Source: Saccharofermentans sp. (GTDB taxonomy: Bacteria; Bacillota; Clostridia; Saccharofermentanales; Saccharofermentanaceae). From it: a stretch of DNA of 38,628 nt. The stretch's first letter is position 1. Each line of letters opens with the position of its first letter. The translations under genes were made by a program, and so were the position numbers. The DNA lies in the NCBI GenBank assembly GCA_016292145.1, contig JAEFBA010000016.1, positions 1-38,628 on the forward strand. Direction: 5' to 3'. Shown here in pieces: positions 33,309 through 38,628 of the stretch. The notes beneath the pieces were generated by a model. That model had not been told where the DNA came from and did not search any database. It saw only the letters and a program-made list of their open reading frames with translations.

Positions 33309-34436
33309 TCAGCCTTTCTTCTCGAACTTCTCGACAGCTTCCTGCATGAGACTTATGATCGGCAGATGCTGAGGGCAGACGCCTTCGCACTGGCCGCATC
33401 CGATGCAGTCTGAAGCGTGGCTGTATCTGTCCACAAGGCCGTTATAGAAGAACTGCGGCCTCATGTCGCCCGGGAATTTCCTTGCCGTATTGATAGCGCT
33501 GATGACATCAGGAATGCTGATACCCATGGGGCACCCTTCAACGCAGTATTTGCAGGCCGTGCAGCCGATGAGCTCCACGCGGGACATCGCTTCAACGACC
33601 TTGCCGATCGCAGCCTTCTCCTCATCGCTCAAGGGCTCGAAATTCTTAAACGTGTTCATGTTGTCAGCCATCTGTTCTTCAGTGGACATGCCGCTTAAGA
33701 TCGTAGCTACGCCGGGGAGGCTTGCAACGAAGCGGAAAGCCCATGAAGCAACGGACTTGTCAGGATGGATGGCCTTAAGGATCGATGCGCACTCATCGTC
33801 GAGATTTGCGAGCTTGCCGCCCTTGCAGGGCTCCATGACGATGATCGGGATATTCCTCTCAGACAGGATCTTATAGAGCTCGCCTGAATGAACGATCGGA
33901 TTGTCCCAGTCGATGTAGTTAAGCTGGATCTGAACAAACTCCACTTCAGGATGCTTATCAAGGATCTGAACGAGGAGTTCAGGTGTGCCGTGGTAGGAGA
34001 AACCGAAGTGCTTTATCTTGCCTTCAGCCTTCTTCTGGATTCCCCAGTTGAAGCAGTCGTACTTCTCGTAGATCTCATAGTTGTTTCCGTCCTCAATGCT
34101 GTGGAGAAGATAGAAATCAAAGAAGTCAACGCCGCATCTTTCAAGCTGCTCATTGAACACCTTGTCCCTGTCTTCCATGGAATGTATGAACCACGCCGGA
34201 AGCTTTGTAGCAAGAGTAAAAGAATCTCTCGGATGACGCTTAACGATAGCTTCCTTTACTGCCTTCTCGGAGTTGCCGCCGTGATATACATATGCGGTAT
34301 CGAAATAAGTAAAACCTGCTTCCAGATAGCTGTCCGCCATCTTTGAGACCTTGTCGATGTCGATGACTCCGTCATTTTCGGGAAGTCTCATAAGGCCAAA
34401 ACCGATCTTCGGCATCTTGCTCAAATCAATGCTCAT
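33309..34436 (-). CDS. Aldo/keto reductase with C-terminal 2x[4Fe-4S] domain
   Basis: A 375-residue oxidoreductase. The AKR barrel (about 1-285) has the catalytic tetrad D46, Y51, K78 and H112 in usual contexts (DTAYVYH, LATKLP, YLLHS). The C-terminal ferredoxin-like domain has two clusters: C292, C295, C298 with C302, and C344, C347, C350 with C354 (CIGCGQCEGVCP). It is a common anaerobe type; it may use ferredoxin as well as NAD(P)H, substrate unknown. GGAGGT precedes the ATG. Two TATAAT elements on the minus strand (34482-34477 and 34471-34466) lie before it. Confidence 0.93.
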   Translation of the reverse strand: MSIDLSKMPKIGFGLMRLPENDGVIDIDKVSKMADSYLEAGFTYFDTAYVYHGGNSEKAVKEAIVKRHPRDSFTLATKLPAWFIHSMEDRDKVFNEQLERCGVDFFDFYLLHSIEDGNNYEIYEKYDCFNWGIQKKAEGKIKHFGFSYHGTPELLVQILDKHPEVEFVQIQLNYIDWDNPIVHSGELYKILSERNIPIIVMEPCKGGKLANLDDECASILKAIHPDKSVASWAFRFVASLPGVATILSGMSTEEQMADNMNTFKNFEPLSDEEKAAIGKVVEAMSRVELIGCTACKYCVEGCPMGISIPDVISAINTARKFPGDMRPQFFYNGLVDRYSHASDCIGCGQCEGVCPQHLPIISLMQEAVEKFEKKG

Positions 34437-34564
34437 AGCAGCACCTCCTGACTAATTTTCGTAGGATTATAACTGCATTATAAACGAACGGTTTTGGTGA
34501 GTATTGTCTTATTTGGTTGAAAAATGTAATTAATTTTTGCTGTATTCGTTGCGGGTAAAAACAT

Positions 34565-34608
34565 ACCTACCGACATAAAACGGATTTTTAAGAGTTTTGT
34601 CGGTAGGT
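34565..34608. repeat. Hairpin repeat, complete copy
   Basis: ACCTACCGACA (34565-34575) and TGTCGGTAGGT (34598-34608) are exact complements, separated by 22 bases including AAAA and TTTT that extend the stem. In the minus-strand RNA a run of U follows soon after the stem (ATGTTTTT), so it may serve as the terminator of the small-membrane-protein transcript. Confidence 0.7.
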
Positions 34609-34744
34609 GTGGGGGTATATTCAGCCGGATAAATCGGATATTGAAGTGTTTGACTGCCTGCTTTCGATTTTTCAGGCGGTATTAATGCGCGAAAAGTCCT
34701 TCTTGTGAGGTTTTCGAGCTCTTGAAAGAATACTTGGAAGCAAA

Positions 34745-34790
34745 ACCTACCGACAAAAATAGACTTTTTGCTAATTTTATATGCAGGTAC
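34745..34790. repeat. Hairpin repeat, degenerate copy
   Basis: ACCTACCGACA recurs at 34745-34755. The following 35 bases align with the complete copy but the second arm is decayed (GCAGGTA, near 34783-34790). Confidence 0.5.
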
Positions 34791-34863
34791 CCTTCCAATA
34801 AGGTGCTTATACCCCATGTGGGTATGCAGAAAACGTTTATTCCAATATGATTTATCCGATTCT

Positions 34864-35352
34864 TTACTGCCAGAGATATAATGCAGCCAAAAGGATAACT
34901 GCAGGAACAACTATCATTACAATATTAGTTTTAAGAGCATGTGATTTTGTTTCCCTGTTATAGTAAAACAAAGTGCAGCTGTCACCCGGATCGTTAGGAT
35001 CATAACAGATCATCTGGTGTTTTCTATGCCATAAAGCTCCGGATCCTTCTCCCTGTCCGGTATGAACTTGTCCGTCAACCTCATACTGATACATCACTAT
35101 AGTCTTGTACTCATAATGGTCACGTTCATCCGAAGAGTAATGATAAGAGGAAAGCAATATCTGCTCTTTATAGCTGTTGATCACAGTGCCCATTGCTCTT
35201 CCGGACAAGTGAGAATACGCTTTTTTTGCTTTTATTCTTGCAGGTATCCTCGACAATTCGAAAATTACTAAAAAGCCGGCGATCAAAGCAATAACAGGCC
35301 ATCCCTTGTCCCAAAACAGAATGATGTCGCTCATCTCGATCTTAAGTAACAT
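34864..35352 (-). CDS. Small membrane protein, DUF3592-like
   Basis: A 162-residue protein with a membrane helix at each end (about 15-34 and 138-160) and a soluble extracytoplasmic or cytoplasmic domain between. The middle has TGTVI, MYQYEVDGQVHTG and YDPNDPGDS, the pattern of DUF3592-type proteins. Function unknown. GAGGG sits 8 bases before the ATG. It lies 35 bases after the sigma factor gene on the same strand and is probably co-transcribed; it might act in the same envelope response, which is speculation. Confidence 0.75.
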   Translation of the reverse strand: MLLKIEMSDIILFWDKGWPVIALIAGFLVIFELSRIPARIKAKKAYSHLSGRAMGTVINSYKEQILLSSYHYSSDERDHYEYKTIVMYQYEVDGQVHTGQGEGSGALWHRKHQMICYDPNDPGDSCTLFYYNRETKSHALKTNIVMIVVPAVILLAALYLWQ

Positions 35353-35387
35353 GCTATTTCCCTCTTACTTTCTGATTCCAGATTGAT

Positions 35388-36806
35388 TTATCCTGAAACA
35401 AGCGGAATAGTAATGCCTATAAAATTCTGATTACCAAGACAGCTTCTTACTATCGCAAAACTTTGTCCCCGGCCTTCAAAACGTGCTGTTCTCATATCAC
35501 CATTTGTATTATCAGACTCAAGCGCATATCCTTCTGCAGTAAACTTTTCTTTCAGCTTATCGATCAGCTCATCTCCAAACTCTTCAGACTCAATGAACAT
35601 TTGAATCTTGACTAATGAGAGATTACCGTAATCATCAAATACCGGAGAACAATCACCTGCAGAGAACACTTGAAGAACGCTTATATACCGTTTGCTTCCC
35701 GATCCGATACCATTGAATGACCATGAGAAACTGTCATCAGGGCTAAAAAAAGTAAACTCTTCAGGAATAATTATATTTTTTGAATACTCTTCCTTCGTCA
35801 TACCAACATATACATTGGATGTTTTCCAGAGGTTATCTGCACACTCAGCTGCAGTCATATCATCCATGCGGACAAAGAAAGAATCTTCCGTGATCTGCTG
35901 AGTTGTCGCTGTAGTCTCTGACTCAGTTTTTTCTGTCCAAACCGAATCTTCCGGATAATCACGCGATTCCTCCTGCTGGCTGTACCCGGTTTCTTCAGGA
36001 TCTGCACGTCTGTTTTTCTTATTCTTTGATACAACACCCGCAATGATTCCGATCGTTGCGCCTACTGCAACCACTGCCGCAATACTTCCGATTAAGATCT
36101 TAGTTTTCATAATATCTGTCCCTTTCTTGATCGCTTCTGTCGAAGCTTTAATGTTTACTCCCTTGCCGGAAGCTTCTGCTGATGCGGACAGATTAGCTAA
36201 TGAAGCAGGCATGGGCTTTATAGCCACCTGCTCTGATTCTTTTATGAATAGTTTTGTCAGGAACGGTATTGCCATACCGAACAGCTTCGTATCGTTTTCT
36301 TCTTCATACTTCTCGACCTCCTTCTTGATTTTGTTTCTGGCAAAATTCAGACGGCGGCGTACTGTTCCTTCCGGAACACCCAGAGCTTCAGCGATCTCTT
36401 TGGTGCTCAGATCATCAAAGTAGAACAGGATAAGTGTTCTCCTGATATCATCAGACAGTTTGTTGTTGATGATATCCATGATGATCTTTCTTGCTTCTTC
36501 CGATTCGACGATCGAATCAGGAAGAAAATCCTCAGCTATTGCTTCAACATCGTCAAAGAACTCATCTTCCACAGTGTCTGTTTTCGATCTCGTAAGACGG
36601 TTAAGACACTTGTTGGCAGCGATCTTCTTAAGCCAAGGAATAACCTTATCCTTATCGTTTAATGTGTCATAGGATTCGATCAGGGTTACAAAGGTATCCT
36701 GTACGATGTCTTCTGCGTCAGCTTCATTCTTGAGAAGTGACATCGCAGTCCAGTACACCGCGCGATAGGCTTCGTTGTAGATCTTTTCGAGTTCTTTGTC
36801 AGTCAT
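35388..36806 (-). CDS. ECF-type sigma factor fused to a transmembrane extracellular domain
   Basis: A 472-residue protein. Residues 1-170 are a complete sigma-70 family factor: region 2 (NEADAEDIVQDTFVTLIES) and region 4 (KEIAEALGVPEGTVRRRLNFARNKIKKEVEKY). A 60-residue linker, one helix (about 237-259) and a 210-residue extracellular domain of no recognised family (about 260-472) follow; the first part is Glu/Thr-rich. Typical ECF factors are about 170-200 residues and have a separate anti-sigma. Here the membrane tether is on the same chain, so the sigma part would need proteolysis or signalling through the helix to act freely. AGGAGG precedes the ATG. Confidence 0.88.
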   Translation of the reverse strand: MTDKELEKIYNEAYRAVYWTAMSLLKNEADAEDIVQDTFVTLIESYDTLNDKDKVIPWLKKIAANKCLNRLTRSKTDTVEDEFFDDVEAIAEDFLPDSIVESEEARKIIMDIINNKLSDDIRRTLILFYFDDLSTKEIAEALGVPEGTVRRRLNFARNKIKKEVEKYEEENDTKLFGMAIPFLTKLFIKESEQVAIKPMPASLANLSASAEASGKGVNIKASTEAIKKGTDIMKTKILIGSIAAVVAVGATIGIIAGVVSKNKKNRRADPEETGYSQQEESRDYPEDSVWTEKTESETTATTQQITEDSFFVRMDDMTAAECADNLWKTSNVYVGMTKEEYSKNIIIPEEFTFFSPDDSFSWSFNGIGSGSKRYISVLQVFSAGDCSPVFDDYGNLSLVKIQMFIESEEFGDELIDKLKEKFTAEGYALESDNTNGDMRTARFEGRGQSFAIVRSCLGNQNFIGITIPLVSG

Positions 36807-36926
36807 CTGACTTTGCCTCCTTTGTCCGCATCTACCCTATAGACACATAACGGATGAGGAATGTTCGCTGGTCGAGAAAAAATTTTTAAATTTTTCGAAA
36901 ACGTCCCCCACACGAATTATAACACG

Positions 36927-36958
36927 CAAAAACATCCGCCCTCATAAAGAGAGCGGAC
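36927..36958 (-). terminator. Terminator of the cysteine synthase gene
   Basis: In the minus-strand RNA, UCCGC and GCGGA (stem 36953-36957/36935-36939) plus CUC/GAG form a hairpin followed by UGUUUUUGC. It lies about 35 bases after the stop. Confidence 0.7.
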
Positions 36959-36991
36959 GCTTTGGATTTATAGGCATATGTACTATTTGAA

Positions 36992-37924
36992 TTAATCCTG
37001 GAAAAGCGGTGTGGAAAGATATCTGTCACCGGTGTCAGGGAGCAATGCTACGATCGTATTGCCCTTGTTCTCGGGACGCTTAGCGAGCTCGATAGCTGCG
37101 AAGAGGGCTGCACCGGATGAGATGCCTACGAGTACACCTTCGCTCTTGCCTAAGAGCTTGCCTGTGGCAAATGCATCATCGTTAGTAACAGGGATAACTT
37201 CATCATATACTGCTGTATTGAGAACGTCAGGTACGAAGCCTGCACCAATACCCTGGATCTTGTGTGCTCCGGCAGTGCCCTTACTCAGAACGGGAGAGTC
37301 AGCTGGCTCGACTGCTACGACCTTTACAGATGCCTTCTGTGACTTTAAGAATTCACCTACACCTGTAACTGTTCCGCCTGTGCCTACGCCTGCAACGAAG
37401 ATATCAACTTCGCCGTCTGTGTCTTCCCAGATTTCAGGACCTGTAGTCTCTTTGTGAGCCTTCGGATTTGCGGGGTTAACGAACTGGCCTGCGATGATGC
37501 TGTCAGGGATCTCCTTCTGGAGCTCCTCAGCTTTTGCGATTGCGCCCTTCATGCCCTTGGAGCCTTCGGTGAGAACAAGCTCTGCGCCGTAAGCCTTGAT
37601 GAGCTGTCTTCTCTCAACGCTCATCGTCTCAGGCATTGTGATGATAAGTCTGTAACCCTTAGCAGCTGCTACAGAGGCAAGACCGATACCCGTATTGCCG
37701 CTCGTAGGCTCGATGATTACGCTTCCTTCCTTAAGTCTGCCGGTAGCTTCTGCGTCCTCGATGATCGCCTTAGCAATACGGTCCTTGACGCTTCCTGCGG
37801 GATTGAAGTATTCGAGCTTTGCAACGAGCTTTGCTTCAAGGCCTAAAGCCTTCTCAAGATGTGTGAGTTCGAGCAAAGGTGTCTTGCCGATGAGTTGATC
37901 TGCTGATGTATATATTTTAGTCAT
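36992..37924 (-). CDS. cysK: Cysteine synthase A (O-acetylserine sulfhydrylase)
   Basis: A 310-residue PLP enzyme that makes cysteine from O-acetylserine and sulfide. K47 in NPAGSVKDR binds [14 protein letters not shown] (residues 73-83) binds substrate; [12 protein letters not shown] binds the phosphate. Length is normal. GGAGGAGA precedes the ATG. It follows the sulfhydrylase fragment by 60 bases on the same strand, so cysteine and homocysteine biosynthesis are together. Confidence 0.97.
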   Translation of the reverse strand: MTKIYTSADQLIGKTPLLELTHLEKALGLEAKLVAKLEYFNPAGSVKDRIAKAIIEDAEATGRLKEGSVIIEPTSGNTGIGLASVAAAKGYRLIITMPETMSVERRQLIKAYGAELVLTEGSKGMKGAIAKAEELQKEIPDSIIAGQFVNPANPKAHKETTGPEIWEDTDGEVDIFVAGVGTGGTVTGVGEFLKSQKASVKVVAVEPADSPVLSKGTAGAHKIQGIGAGFVPDVLNTAVYDEVIPVTNDDAFATGKLLGKSEGVLVGISSGAALFAAIELAKRPENKGNTIVALLPDTGDRYLSTPLFQD

Positions 37925-37984
37925 GGTGATTCTCCTCCTGTAGCGGATGCTAAATTAGATTATATCAATTTAATCGTGTGGTGT

Positions 37985-38628
37985 TCAGATGGCAGCGAAG
38001 CCCTTTTCGAGGTCGGCAATGATATCATCGATGTGCTCTGTACCGATAGAGAGACGGATCGTGTTCTGATAGATGCCTACGTCGTTGAGCTCTTCCTCGG
38101 AAAGCTGTGAGTGTGTTGTGCTTGCCGGGTGGATAACAAGGCTCTTAACGTCAGCAACGTTAGCAAGGAGTGAGAACAGCTCGAGGTGGTCGATGAAGTC
38201 GAATGCTTCCTTCTTGCCGCCCTTTACGTTGAATGTGAAGATGGAGCCGCCGCCGTTAGGGAAGTACTTCTGATATACTTCGTGATCCGGATGATCTGCA
38301 AGTGAAGGATGGAAGACCTTCTCTACCTTCGGATGATTTGTGAGGAAGTCCAATACCTTCTTTGTATTCTCGATGTGACGCTCAAGTCTCAAGGACAGAG
38401 TCTCTGTGCCCTGGAGGAGCAGGAATGCTGCGAAAGGTGAGATGGAAGAACCTGTATCTCTTAAGAGGATAGCTCTGATATAAACTGCGAATGCTGCCTT
38501 ACCTGCTGCATCTGTGAACTTAACGCCGTGATAGCTGGGGTTGGGTTCAGAGATCCAGGGATACTTGCCGGAAGCTGCCCAGTCGAAGTTGCCGGAATCA
38601 ACGATAACGCCGCCCAATGTTGTGCCGT
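37985..38628 (-). CDS. O-acetylhomoserine sulfhydrylase-type enzyme, 3' part
   Basis: The C-terminal 213 codons of a Cys/Met metabolism PLP enzyme; the rest is off the right edge. The visible start is in frame with GTTLGGVIVDSGNFDW, the stretch that follows the PLP lysine in O-acetylhomoserine sulfhydrylases (MetY/Met17); the lysine itself lies just outside. Later, SLLANVADVKSLVIHPASTTHSQL is typical of the family. It would make homocysteine (or methionine) from O-acetylhomoserine. The cysK gene follows. Confidence 0.9.
   Translation of the reverse strand, partial: GTTLGGVIVDSGNFDWAASGKYPWISEPNPSYHGVKFTDAAGKAAFAVYIRAILLRDTGSSISPFAAFLLLQGTETLSLRLERHIENTKKVLDFLTNHPKVEKVFHPSLADHPDHEVYQKYFPNGGGSIFTFNVKGGKKEAFDFIDHLELFSLLANVADVKSLVIHPASTTHSQLSEEELNDVGIYQNTIRLSIGTEHIDDIIADLEKGFAAI

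Larger units (their letters stand above)
34437..34863. other. Non-coding stretch with two hairpin repeat copies
   Basis: 427 bases. The left end has the reductase promoter region (two TATAAT elements). The middle holds the repeat ACCTACCGACA described separately. At 34809-34825 ATACCC/GGGTAT form a small hairpin without a U-tract. I see no gene: the minus-strand reading frame here has no ribosome site and translates the repeat. Confidence 0.6.

Noticed and set aside
34565..34755. CRISPR-like repeats
   Set aside because: Only three 11-mers, one inverted, irregular spacing and no cas genes.
34530..34910. A 126-codon minus-strand reading frame in the gap
   Set aside because: No ribosome site, no recognisable protein pattern; it translates the hairpin repeats and overlaps the start of the region used by the small membrane protein gene.

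Overview
The window looks like a chromosomal segment of a Gram-positive anaerobe of class Clostridia, probably a plant-fibre degrader from a rumen, gut or similar habitat. This is inferred from strong AGGAGG-type ribosome binding sites, sigma-A-like promoters (TTGACA/TACAAT, TTAACA/TAAAAT), many lipoproteins with a lipobox and acidic or Thr/Pro-rich linkers, a YesMN-type two-component pair, a TSCPD-domain protein, a ferredoxin-like aldo/keto reductase and a GH10 xylanase. I cannot assign a genus. I see no rRNA, tRNA, CRISPR array, prophage or insertion sequence.

Layout. 1-55: start of a probable sodium:solute symporter leaving on the minus strand. 296-1561: MFS exporter. 1692-5699: response regulator, histidine kinase and sugar-binding lipoprotein, three overlapping genes that look like a sugar-sensing three-component system. 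5680-6720: convergent AraR-like repressor. 7174-14389: a pentose operon encoding a CUT2 ABC transporter (binding protein, double ATPase, two permeases), an FGGY kinase of the L-ribulokinase type and L-ribulose-5-phosphate 4-epimerase. 14637-19075: MoxR ATPase, DUF58 protein and membrane transglutaminase operon. 19081-20087: tautomerase and a membrane protein (minus strand). 20229-23103: a lipoprotein, a zinc-binding ABC lipoprotein behind a double Fur/Zur-type operator, and a small Cys-Cys lipoprotein. 23166-24632: GT-C-type membrane glycosyltransferase. 24692-27076: large lipoprotein joining a propeller-like region to a solute-binding domain. 27280-29304: GH10 xylanase lipoprotein. 29589-31185: PlsC-like acyltransferase and diacylglycerol-kinase-like protein. 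31260-32941: TSCPD protein and MgtE, the latter behind a long structured leader with an intrinsic terminator. 33309-34436: aldo/keto reductase with two 4Fe-4S motifs. 34864-36806: small membrane protein and a sigma factor fused to a membrane-anchored extracellular domain. 36992-38628: cysteine synthase and part of an O-acetylhomoserine sulfhydrylase.

How the parts work together. The 1.7-14.4 kb region is a coherent pentose uptake and catabolism unit, most simply read as L-arabinose. A surface binding protein and YesM-like kinase sense sugar outside, the YesN-like regulator probably activates the transporter operon, and the AraR-like repressor reads the cytoplasmic signal. The ABC transporter imports sugar, and the kinase and epimerase send L-ribulose to D-xylulose 5-phosphate. 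The isomerase AraA is not in the window. The surface xylanase and the large solute-binding lipoprotein fit a hemicellulose lifestyle but are not in the same operon.

The most interesting items are the mgtE leader (no match to the M-box consensus as I remember it), the membrane-tethered sigma factor, the propeller/solute-binding fusion, the sensor binding protein paralogous to the transport one, the 31-bp-spaced direct repeat upstream of the transporter, and the double metal-regulator operator at the zinc-binding protein promoter.
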